NCBI RefSeq assembly: GCF_014202425.1
Contig: NZ_JACHGT010000025.1
Location: forward strand, 32,088-96,087
Reading direction: 5' to 3'
Length of the DNA stretch: 64,000 nucleotides
Source of the DNA: Phytomonospora endophytica
Lineage (GTDB): Bacteria > Actinomycetota > Actinomycetes > Mycobacteriales > Micromonosporaceae
How positions within the stretch are numbered: the first letter of the stretch is position 1; the number at the start of each line of letters is the position of its first letter. Shown here piece after piece: positions 32,204 through 39,887 of this stretch. Both the position numbers and the translations under genes were made by a program. The notes under the pieces were generated by a model. That model was not told the origin of the DNA. It was given only the letters and a program-made list of their open reading frames with translations, and made no database searches.

Positions 32204-32989
32204 ATGCCCCAGCTCAGCACGGAACGAACCCGGCGGGCGATCGTCGAGCACACCCGGCGGATGGCCGAAGCGGCGGCAGCGGCCGGGCCCGGCGCCGCAG
32301 TGCCGACCACTCCGAAATGGACGGTGACCGGCCTGGTCGAGCACCTTGGCCAGACCCAGAACTGGGTCGCCGAGATCATCGAACGCCGCATCGCCGACCC
32401 GACGCGGCTGCCCACCGAGATGGCCGCGCTCCCCGACGATCCCGCCGAGTGGCCCGCGTGGCTGTCGGCCTCCGCGCAGCGGGTCGCCGACGCATGCTCC
32501 GACGACGCGATCGACGCCCCCGTGTTCAACGCCGCCGGGGACGAGCGGACCGGTACTCGGTTCTGGATGTCCAGCATGCTCAACGAAGCCGTCGTCCACG
32601 GCTTCGACGCCGCCAACGCCGCCGGCCTGCCGCCCGACGTGGAACCCGACGTCGCGGCCGCGCTCATCGACAACCACTTCAAGATGCTCACCTCCCCCAC
32701 CTGGGAGATGCAGCGTCCCGAGTCCGCACAGGCCATCCGGGGCACCGGGCAGACCCTCCTGTGGACGGCCACCGACACCGACGCCGGCTGGTTCGTCGAG
32801 CGGCACCCCGAAGGCGCGGCCTGGCGGCCGGGGACCGGGGACGCCGACGCGACGGTCAGCGGCCCGGCGGGATCGCTGCTGCTGAGCCTGACCCGGCGGA
32901 TCCCCCTGGCGTCGAACGGGATCGAGGTCTTTGGAGACGCCGGCGTGGTCGAGCACTGGATCGGCAACACCGCCCACGACGCCGGCTGA
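32204..32989 (+). CDS. Mycothiol-dependent maleylpyruvate isomerase family protein (TIGR03083)
   Basis: This 261-residue protein has a DinB-like four-helix N-terminal domain with the metal-site pattern TVTGLVEHLGQTQNWVAEII (about residues 40-59) and NEAVVHGFDAANAAG (His near 150). The C-terminal MDMPI domain ends with SLLLSLTRRIPLASNGIEVFGD. The family includes mycothiol-dependent isomerases and transferases, consistent with an actinobacterium. It is a single gene with its own promoter and terminator. The reaction is not known. Confidence 0.9.
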   Translation: MPQLSTERTRRAIVEHTRRMAEAAAAAGPGAAVPTTPKWTVTGLVEHLGQTQNWVAEIIERRIADPTRLPTEMAALPDDPAEWPAWLSASAQRVADACSDDAIDAPVFNAAGDERTGTRFWMSSMLNEAVVHGFDAANAAGLPPDVEPDVAAALIDNHFKMLTSPTWEMQRPESAQAIRGTGQTLLWTATDTDAGWFVERHPEGAAWRPGTGDADATVSGPAGSLLLSLTRRIPLASNGIEVFGDAGVVEHWIGNTAHDAG

Positions 32990-33030
32990 CACACCGGCTC
33001 ACCGGTCGCGGGACCCGCATCGAACAAAGA

Positions 33031-33057
33031 GGGCCGCCGGGTCTACCCCGGCGGCCC
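33031..33057. terminator. Terminator between convergent genes
   Basis: GGGCCGCCGGG and CCCGGCGGCCC form an 11-bp perfect stem with a TCTAC loop. It lies between the MDMPI-family gene and the opposing hexosaminidase gene. Confidence 0.8.
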
Positions 33058-33069
33058 CACAGAACGCGC

Positions 33070-34728
33070 CTAGATCGGCGGCAGGTCCAGCTTCTCGTGG
33101 TGGTCCTCAAGGTTCTCGTACGGCTTCTCGACACGCGCCCGGCCACCCGTCCCGCCCTTCTGCCACGGGTGCGGTCCGGTCAGCGGCCGGTAGTTCACCC
33201 CGAGCGCGTCGAGGCGGCCGATGTGGGCCTCCAGGCGGTCCAGGATCGGCGCGGCGGCGCGCGCGTCCTTGGCGCCCCAGGCGACGTCGGCGACGACCGC
33301 GAGTCGCGGATAGGCGCAGTACTCCAGCGCGAGGCGCGTCGGGATGTACTCGCTCCACAGTTCGGCCTGGAGACCGAGCACGCCCTCGGCGGAGTGACCC
33401 TCGGGAATCGGCTCGAAGCCGGCGATACCCTCGACGGTGTTCAGCCCGAAGATGTGCAGCGGCTCGTCGGCGTCCTCGGAGGAGTAGTAGTTGAGGTAGA
33501 CCTCGTCGTGCGGTGCGATGACGACGGAGTGGCCGGCCTGGAGGGCCTTGGCGGCGATCGAGAAGTCCCGCCAGACCATCACCGCGGCGTCGGCGGGCGC
33601 GCCGCCGTCGAGGATCTCGTCCCAGCCGATCATCTTGCGGCCGGCGGCGGTCAGGTGCTCGCCCATGATCTTGGTGAACCAGGACTGGATGAGGTCGGTC
33701 GAGGCCAGTCCGAGCTCGGCCGCCTTCGCCTGTGCGGCGGGCGATTCGCGCCATTCGACGCGCGGGACCTCGTCGCCGCCGATGTGGACGTAGGGAGAGG
33801 GGAACACGTCCACGACGACGTCGAGCACGTCCTTGATGAAGCGCACGGCCTCATCGGTCGGTGCCAGCACCTCGGGGAAGATCCCGAAGGTCGTCGCCAC
33901 GCCCTTGTCCTCGCGCCCCGGCACGTCCTGGTTGCCCAGTTCCGGGTAGGCCGCCAGCACCGAGCGCACATGCCCGGGCAGGTCGATCTCCGGCACGACC
34001 GTCACGTGCCGTGCCGCCGCGTAGGACACGATCTCGCGCAGATCCTCGCGCGTGTAGTAACCGCCGTGCGGGGTGCCGTCGTAGCCCTGCGGTTTCCCGG
34101 CGTGCCCGACGACCGTCTCCGGACGCCACGACCCCAGCTCGGTCAGCTTCGGCCAGCCCGGCACTTCGATGCGCCAGCCCTGGTCCTCGGTGAGGTGCAG
34201 GTGCACGACGTTGAGCTGGTGCAGCGCGGCCAGGTCGATCTGGCGCAGCACGTCGACCTTCGGCAGGAAGTGCCTGGCCAGGTCCAGCATCACGCCGCGC
34301 CATGCGAAGCGCGGTTCGTCCACGATGGACACGGCCGGAACCTCGACCGGTCGTCCACTGTCGACCGCACCGGCCCGCAGCGTGTCGGCGGGGAGCAACT
34401 GGCGCAGGGTCTGCACCGCGCGGGCCAGGCCGGCGGGGTGCGCGGCGGTGAGGCGTACCCCGGCGGCGTCCACGTCGAGCGTGTAGCGCTCGGCGGCCAC
34501 CGACGGGTACTCGACCGCGTCGCCTTCCAGGGCCAAGGTGACGGCGGGGCCGTCGGCGGAGGGCAGGACCGGCAGCGGGAGGCCCGTACCGGCGCGGAGC
34601 GCGTCGTGCAGCAGCCAGGCGGGGCCGGTCGCCTCACCGGAGGCGACGATCGAAACACCCCCGTCGAGGGTGAAGGTTCCAGTGTTCTCGGTGACGGACA
34701 ACGGCTGTGGCACCAGCGCCAAAGACAT
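33070..34728 (-). CDS. Beta-N-acetylhexosaminidase (GH20)
   Basis: This 552-residue enzyme removes terminal GlcNAc or GalNAc, for example from chitin oligosaccharides. An N-terminal GH20b-type domain (about 1-125) leads into the catalytic barrel from PRFAWRGVMLDLARHFLPK. The catalytic pair is D319-E320 in HIGGDEVPR. VMVWRDFS and LQAELWSEYI follow, as in GH20. I chose the ATG at 34728 (MSLALVPQPL). No signal peptide is visible, so it is probably cytoplasmic, acting on imported chitin sugars. A GH18 chitinase lies 5 kb away. Confidence 0.92.
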   Translation of the reverse strand: MSLALVPQPLSVTENTGTFTLDGGVSIVASGEATGPAWLLHDALRAGTGLPLPVLPSADGPAVTLALEGDAVEYPSVAAERYTLDVDAAGVRLTAAHPAGLARAVQTLRQLLPADTLRAGAVDSGRPVEVPAVSIVDEPRFAWRGVMLDLARHFLPKVDVLRQIDLAALHQLNVVHLHLTEDQGWRIEVPGWPKLTELGSWRPETVVGHAGKPQGYDGTPHGGYYTREDLREIVSYAAARHVTVVPEIDLPGHVRSVLAAYPELGNQDVPGREDKGVATTFGIFPEVLAPTDEAVRFIKDVLDVVVDVFPSPYVHIGGDEVPRVEWRESPAAQAKAAELGLASTDLIQSWFTKIMGEHLTAAGRKMIGWDEILDGGAPADAAVMVWRDFSIAAKALQAGHSVVIAPHDEVYLNYYSSEDADEPLHIFGLNTVEGIAGFEPIPEGHSAEGVLGLQAELWSEYIPTRLALEYCAYPRLAVVADVAWGAKDARAAAPILDRLEAHIGRLDALGVNYRPLTGPHPWQKGGTGGRARVEKPYENLEDHHEKLDLPPI

Positions 34729-35015
34729 GATCACCCCAGGAGGATGCGTGAGCGGGCAGGGATCAGTTCGGCACACCGTACGTCACGATCATGGGGGCGG
34801 ACCAGACCTCGCCCGGAAATAGTCCAGAATCTGAAATGTTTAACCTTGGTAAGTGTTGATCTTCCATTTCAGTCCGTACCGGCACGGTCGCCCACCTGGG
34901 AAGTCGCCGTGCGGAAATGGCCGCGACCGAGGCGTTCTCGACCCGGTGCCCCATTTGCCTTCGCGGGCCGCCGTCGCCGTCTCCGACGACATCCATTGTG
35001 GACCTGAATAGGAAG

Positions 35016-35046
35016 GAGGACACGCCTCCGGCAGGCGTGTCCTCCT
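35016..35046. terminator. Strong 13-bp hairpin
   Basis: GGAGGACACGCCT and AGGCGTGTCCTCC form a perfect stem with a CCGGC loop. On the plus strand it ends in TCCTCC rather than a U-tract. No gene ends right beside it on either strand. Confidence 0.55.
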
Positions 35047-35177
35047 CCGCCGCGCCACCGGCCCACCCGGTGTCGCGTTCAACAAGAACGTCGTGGGCGC
35101 GCACCCGCGGGGTGCCGCCGTTGGTAAGACGGGTCCGGGACCGGGAAAGGTTGCCCCCGTTGAGAAGAAGAATTGAA

Positions 35178-35212
35178 GGAGGGCGTGCCCCCCGCCCGGC
35201 GGCACGCCCTCC
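35178..35212. terminator. Hairpin, 12-bp stem
   Basis: GGAGGGCGTGCC (35178-35189) pairs with GGCACGCCCTCC (35201-35212) across an 11-nt loop. It lies directly next to the hairpin at 35215-35247, downstream of the subtilase gene. Confidence 0.55.
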
Positions 35213-35214
35213 AC

Positions 35215-35247
35215 GACGTGCCGGTCGGCCCACCCGACCGGCACGTC
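35215..35247 (-). terminator. Terminator of the subtilase gene, 14-bp stem
   Basis: GACGTGCCGGTCGG pairs perfectly with CCGACCGGCACGTC, with a 5-nt loop. It stands 17 bp after the stop codon of the minus-strand subtilase, which it probably terminates. Confidence 0.7.
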
Positions 35248-35264
35248 CTCGCGAGTAACGCCTT

Positions 35265-38200
35265 CTACTTCAGTCCATACGCCTTGATCGTCGTGTGGAC
35301 CGAGGTCTGACCCGTCTTGTCGGTGGTCGAGAAGCGCACCGAGACCGACTTCGCACCCGCCGGGTGCTTGAGGCTCGCGGTGGCGTGGTCACCGGTCCGG
35401 CTGATCGTGACCGTCTTCCACGTCTTGCCCTCGTCGTAGGACACCTCGAACTTCAGGCTCTTGGTGCCCGGGTTGACATCCGGGTTGCCGCGTTCGACGT
35501 CGAGCGTCACCGCCTGCGTCGACCCGACCGGCGCGTATCCGTTCACGACGCCGGCGGCGCCCATCCGGACCGCGCTGAGGTTCACGGCCTCGCCCTCCGG
35601 CGAGTAGGAACTGTCGAAGGTCCACTCACCACTGGACTTGGTCCCGATGTTCGACCACGCCACCGAACGCGTCGCCTCGCACTTGAGGGTGAAGCGGCCG
35701 TTGGTGCCCGGAGGCAGGTCGAAGTCACCGAGACACGGGTAATCCGACGAGCCGAGAACCTGACCGTCCTTCAGCAGCGACGTCGTCCCGGTCACCCCGT
35801 TGGCGGAGTAGGAGTTCGTCGGCATACCCGGGGTCGGCCCCGAGAACATCGACACTCCGACCCCGATGTAGTCCTCGAAACGGCCCACGGACCAGTTCTC
35901 GACCGACGGTGTCAGCGGCACGTGGTTCCAGTTGACCGTCCGGTTGACCTTGCGCGGCGAGACGAAGCCCTGGTACTCCACGTCGAACTCGTTGAGGTCC
36001 CCGACGTACAGGTCGCTCGACCATTCCCACTCGCCGGTCTGGTAGTACTCGTCGACCGTCGAGGGCAGCGCGACCTCCAGGCCGAAACCGGAGGTGGAGT
36101 GCGGGAACAGCTCCGGGAAGTTGACCCGCTCGCCGGTCGTCTTGACGCCCTGGCTGTGATAGACGGCCTTCTCACGAGTGAAGGCGGAGTCCTTCGGGTT
36201 CTGCGTACTTCCCTTGGGCAGCTTGCCCTTCGTGACGTAGTTCAGCTCGTAGCGGTAGGGCTTCTTGGCCCCGTCCGGGCTGACGATCACCGGGTGCACC
36301 TGGTACAGGAAGTCGCTGCTCGCCAGTGCCTTGCTCTCGATGACCCACGCGGCCTCACCAGGCCCGATGCTGCCGTCGATGCCGTAACCGGACGAGCCGT
36401 CCTGGGACGTCGCCTCCATCGAGATGAGGGAGCCGACGAACTTCTCACCGGTACGGTCGGCGAGCCCGACGCTGTGCCTGGTCGCCTTGTTCAGGTCCCA
36501 GGCGGAGATCGCGTCGGCGTGGCCGATCGTGAGGTCCCCGGCGAAGAGGGTGTAGTTGGGCTGGGGCTGTTCGCTCCACACCGTTCCGAGGATCTCGTAG
36601 GTGCCCGGCGAGACGCGGACCGTCGTGTCGCCCGAGCCGTCGGCGATGGCGAGGTCGCCTTCACCGTCGGCGACGTTGAAGTAGAAGAAGGCGTAGTCCT
36701 CGATCGTGGTTCCCTTGCGGGGCTTGACCTTGATGGTCAGGTCGTGCATCTCCCGCTCAAGAACGCCGCCGGCCGCGGTGCGGATGACGAGGTCGTCGCC
36801 GTTGTTGGCGGTGAGTACGCCGCTGTAGGCGCCCTGGGGGCTTCCGGCGATCGGGTTGAAGGTGATGGTGGCCCCGGCGGTGCCACCGGCCGGGATCGTG
36901 ACGCTCGACTTGTTCACCGCGTAGACACCGGCCGGGGCCGGTGAACCATCGGGAGCGGTCGCGGCCAGCGACAGCGCGAGGGTGACCTCGGTGCTGGACC
37001 CGTTGGTGTAGGTGACCGTCTTGCTCACCGCGGGCTGGCCGTGTGGGAAGGCGAACTTCCCGAAGCTGAGCGAACCGACATCGGTGGTGACCTCCTGGGA
37101 AACGCCCCGGCCGATGTCGAGCCTGCCCGCGCCCTGTTCGTAGATCGTCAGCCCGTCAAGGCCCTTCGAGCTGTTCATCAGCGCCGACTTCAGCTGCCGC
37201 GCGGTCCAGTCCGGGTGCGCCTGCTTCAGCAACGCCGCGGCCCCCGCGACGTGCGGGGTGGCCATCGAGGTGCCACTGGCCCCGGTGTAGAAGTCATCGA
37301 CCGGTGCCGGGCCATCGGTTCCGGCCGCACGCGCCGCCACGATGTCACTGCCCGGCGCGGAGATGTCGGGCTTGACCGCCCCGTCACCAAATCGCGGGCC
37401 ACGGCTGGAGAAGTCCGACAACTCATCGGACTTGGTCACACTGCCCACCGCGAGCGCCTCATCGGCCGTCGCGGGACTGGAGACCGCCTCATCGGCACCG
37501 TCGTTACCCGCGGCGATGACGAAAAGAGTGCCCGAGGCCAGCGAGATCTCGTTGACCGCGAGCGACAGCGGGTCGGTCCCGTCGCTGGGTCCACCACCCA
37601 GGCTCAGGTTCACCGCGGCCGCGCCCTCATCGGCGGCCCACTGCATCCCGGCGATGATCGCCGAATCGTCACAGAAGCCGTCGTCGTCGCACACCTTCCC
37701 GATCAGCAGCTTCGCGTCGGGCGCCACACCCTTGTACTTCCCGTTCGACGCCGCACCCGTACCGGCCACCGTCGACGCCACATGCGTCCCGTGCCCGTAA
37801 CCGTCAACGGCTCCGGGCGAAGTCCCGGTGAAGTCCTTGGCCTTACTGACACGACCAGCCAGATCGGGATGGGCCGGATCGTAACCGGTGTCCAGGACAC
37901 CCACGGTCACCCCAGAACCGGTGTAACCCGCCTCCCACGCGACCGGAGCACCGACCTGCGGGACACTCTGATCCAGCAGGAGCTTGGAACGCCCGTCGAG
38001 CCACACGTGCTGGTAACCGTAGGAGAGCGCGCGGCCGTTGGAGGTGGTGAGCGCATCCCAGACGCCTTCGGCGTCGGCGGGGGCCACGTCGTAGACGGCG
38101 GCGTCGATGCCCGACAGGGTCGAGGTGCGCTCGGCTCCGGCGATGTCGCCGGCGGGACGCGTTCCGTCCTCGTACTGGACGATCAGCGGCAGCGAAGCCG

Positions 38201-38579
38201 CGTCGGCGTGGCCGTCGCGGGCCAGCGCGGTCACGTTGAACAGGCGGCGGTCGAGTTTGCCGTCGGCGAGGAGGCGAACGGCGTCGCGCGGGATGACCAG
38301 GCGCTCTTCGGCACCGTCGCGTTTGGTGATGAAGCTGGTGTAGCCGACGTTCTCACGGCCGTCGGCGGGCACGAAGGTGTAGCGGTTCCTCGACTGGAGT
38401 AAAACCTTGTCCCCGGTGATCAGTTCGATGACCTGGCTCGGCTGAGTGGGATCGATCGCGTGGGCGGTGTCGGGCTGTGTGGTGGCACCGGGCCACGTGG
38501 GCTCGGCCGCGGCGGCGGTGCCGCTGCTCAGGACGAGGGCGGTCACCCCCGCGGCCGCGATTGCGGAGCGAATCTTCAA
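35265..38579 (-). CDS. Secreted S8 family serine peptidase (subtilisin-like)
   Basis: This 1104-residue exported protease has a signal peptide (KIRSAIAAAGVTALVLSSGTAAA) and a propeptide to about 190. The subtilase domain has triad D230 (LDTGYDP), H263 (GHGTHVAS) and S438 (GTSMATPHVAG), with the oxyanion Asn in AAGNDG. The C-terminal 600 residues are beta-rich and probably mediate binding or processing. I chose the TTG at 38579 because GGGGAG lies 8 bp upstream and the signal peptide starts there; a longer opening adds unrelated residues. It stands alone before a terminator. Confidence 0.93.
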   Translation of the reverse strand: MKIRSAIAAAGVTALVLSSGTAAAAEPTWPGATTQPDTAHAIDPTQPSQVIELITGDKVLLQSRNRYTFVPADGRENVGYTSFITKRDGAEERLVIPRDAVRLLADGKLDRRLFNVTALARDGHADAASLPLIVQYEDGTRPAGDIAGAERTSTLSGIDAAVYDVAPADAEGVWDALTTSNGRALSYGYQHVWLDGRSKLLLDQSVPQVGAPVAWEAGYTGSGVTVGVLDTGYDPAHPDLAGRVSKAKDFTGTSPGAVDGYGHGTHVASTVAGTGAASNGKYKGVAPDAKLLIGKVCDDDGFCDDSAIIAGMQWAADEGAAAVNLSLGGGPSDGTDPLSLAVNEISLASGTLFVIAAGNDGADEAVSSPATADEALAVGSVTKSDELSDFSSRGPRFGDGAVKPDISAPGSDIVAARAAGTDGPAPVDDFYTGASGTSMATPHVAGAAALLKQAHPDWTARQLKSALMNSSKGLDGLTIYEQGAGRLDIGRGVSQEVTTDVGSLSFGKFAFPHGQPAVSKTVTYTNGSSTEVTLALSLAATAPDGSPAPAGVYAVNKSSVTIPAGGTAGATITFNPIAGSPQGAYSGVLTANNGDDLVIRTAAGGVLEREMHDLTIKVKPRKGTTIEDYAFFYFNVADGEGDLAIADGSGDTTVRVSPGTYEILGTVWSEQPQPNYTLFAGDLTIGHADAISAWDLNKATRHSVGLADRTGEKFVGSLISMEATSQDGSSGYGIDGSIGPGEAAWVIESKALASSDFLYQVHPVIVSPDGAKKPYRYELNYVTKGKLPKGSTQNPKDSAFTREKAVYHSQGVKTTGERVNFPELFPHSTSGFGLEVALPSTVDEYYQTGEWEWSSDLYVGDLNEFDVEYQGFVSPRKVNRTVNWNHVPLTPSVENWSVGRFEDYIGVGVSMFSGPTPGMPTNSYSANGVTGTTSLLKDGQVLGSSDYPCLGDFDLPPGTNGRFTLKCEATRSVAWSNIGTKSSGEWTFDSSYSPEGEAVNLSAVRMGAAGVVNGYAPVGSTQAVTLDVERGNPDVNPGTKSLKFEVSYDEGKTWKTVTISRTGDHATASLKHPAGAKSVSVRFSTTDKTGQTSVHTTIKAYGLK

Positions 38580-38847
38580 GTTGAACTCCCCTAGTTCTCC
38601 CAGTGGATCCATGGGCGTGATGCCCACGTCTCAAGGACGCTCGCCGCGACGGGGGCGGTTGCCGCTTCGGTGACGGAAAGTCGGGACGGGACCGACGGTG
38701 GGCTCCGAAGTGGACGGTGAGCTGGGGCGCCGCGAGGCCGCCGGTGCCAAGTCAGTGAATGAAGGGCGTGGTTCGCTTCGGTTGCGAGGGAACGGTTTCC
38801 GGGTCCGATACGTCCCGCCCCGGCGCGGAGGCGATACCTTCGGCGGC

Positions 38848-39786
38848 GTGACCACCACCCCTCGCGCGCTTCTCGCGGCGTTCACCGCCGCGACCGTCCT
38901 CGCCGCCCTGGCCGCCTGCTCGCCCGGCGGTCGCGTCGATCCCGGTCCGTCGGGCTCGGCGTCCCGGCCGGCAGGGGGGCTCCCCGGCCGGGTCTTCTAT
39001 CTGGGTTCGCCGGAGGACTTCTCCTCGACTTCGCTGCACGAGTTCAGCGGCGGGAAGGGGGTCGAGACCGTCGAGGTCGACTACGCCACGGGCTGGTCCT
39101 CGCTGAACGTGTCCAACGACGGTTCGCTCGTCTCCTATGTGAGCGTGGACGGTCAGTTCGACGTGGTGGACAACGAGATCGGCGGGGAGCCCTGGGGTGT
39201 GGCCGCCGGCGCCGATCCCTATTGCGTGGAACCGGTGTGGAGCCCGCAAGGCGTTCTCCTCTACGGGATGGGCGGCGTCTCCGGTCCGTCGACGGTCCGT
39301 GTCGTCCCGCCCGGCGCGAGTCGCCCCGAGGAGAAGGGCGCGGCCGTCAGCTGCCACTACCGTTACTCGGCCGACGGCACGAAGATCATGGCGGGCGCGC
39401 TCGGCGAGGGCGCGGCGACGGTCATGGACGCCGACCTGACCGGCGAGCGGGACGTCACGTTCGAGATCCCGGGCCGCGAGGTGACCGATCTGGTCGACGT
39501 CGGCCCGGGGGCGCGACGGTTCTGCGTGTCGACGGTCGGGGCGGGCGAGCCGGTCGGCGATGTCACGCGGGCGATCCAGTGCGACACGGTGATCGACGCG
39601 GCGACCGGTCAGGCCGTGCCGCTGCCACTCGACGGGGTGACGGCCGTGCGCTTCACCGCCGACGGCTCGATGCTGCTGCGCACCGAGGGGACGCTCACGC
39701 TGATCGGCGCCTCCGGGGAGGTCGTGGCCACCGTCGATGAACCGGCCGCCTACGCCGGCTACTCGCTGCTGGCGTACATCCCTTAG
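38848..39786 (+). CDS. Putative lipoprotein with beta-propeller-like repeats
   Basis: This 312-residue protein starts at the GTG at 38848 with VTTTPRALLAAFTAATVLAALAAC. LAAC is a good lipobox, so Cys24 should be lipidated. The mature part reads like successive four-strand blades (GRVFYLGSPEDFS, GWSSLNVSNDGSLVSYVSVDG, CHYRYSADGTKIMAGAL, AVRFTADGSMLLRTEG), in the manner of TolB/WD40-like propellers. No enzyme motif is visible. The longer upstream opening is not needed. It is divergent from the subtilase and convergent with the chitinase. Confidence 0.8.
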   Translation: MTTTPRALLAAFTAATVLAALAACSPGGRVDPGPSGSASRPAGGLPGRVFYLGSPEDFSSTSLHEFSGGKGVETVEVDYATGWSSLNVSNDGSLVSYVSVDGQFDVVDNEIGGEPWGVAAGADPYCVEPVWSPQGVLLYGMGGVSGPSTVRVVPPGASRPEEKGAAVSCHYRYSADGTKIMAGALGEGAATVMDADLTGERDVTFEIPGREVTDLVDVGPGARRFCVSTVGAGEPVGDVTRAIQCDTVIDAATGQAVPLPLDGVTAVRFTADGSMLLRTEGTLTLIGASGEVVATVDEPAAYAGYSLLAYIP

Positions 39787-39796
39787 ACGCCGGGAA

Positions 39797-39834
39797 GGCG
39801 GGCACGTTCCTGGTGGGTCGGGAACGTGCCCGCC
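39797..39834. terminator. Bidirectional terminator, 14-bp stem
   Basis: GGCGGGCACGTTCC pairs perfectly with GGAACGTGCCCGCC across a 10-nt loop between the convergent lipoprotein and chitinase genes. Confidence 0.8.
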
Positions 39835-39887
39835 GGGGATGGAACCTCGCGCCTGGAAGGGATCAGGCGGCGGTCCCCGTCACGGGG

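Larger units (their letters stand above)
34729..35264. other. Intergenic region with hairpins; GH20 promoter zone
   Basis: No convincing gene is visible in these 536 bp. Next to the GH20 gene an AT-richer patch holds the inverted repeat CTGAAATG (34831-34838) and CATTTCAG (34865-34872), a likely promoter or operator zone. The right half carries three strong hairpins, listed separately. Between them (about 35050-35176) a plus-strand reading of about 40 codons ending VAPVEKKN and a TGA is open but has no good start codon. Confidence 0.6.
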
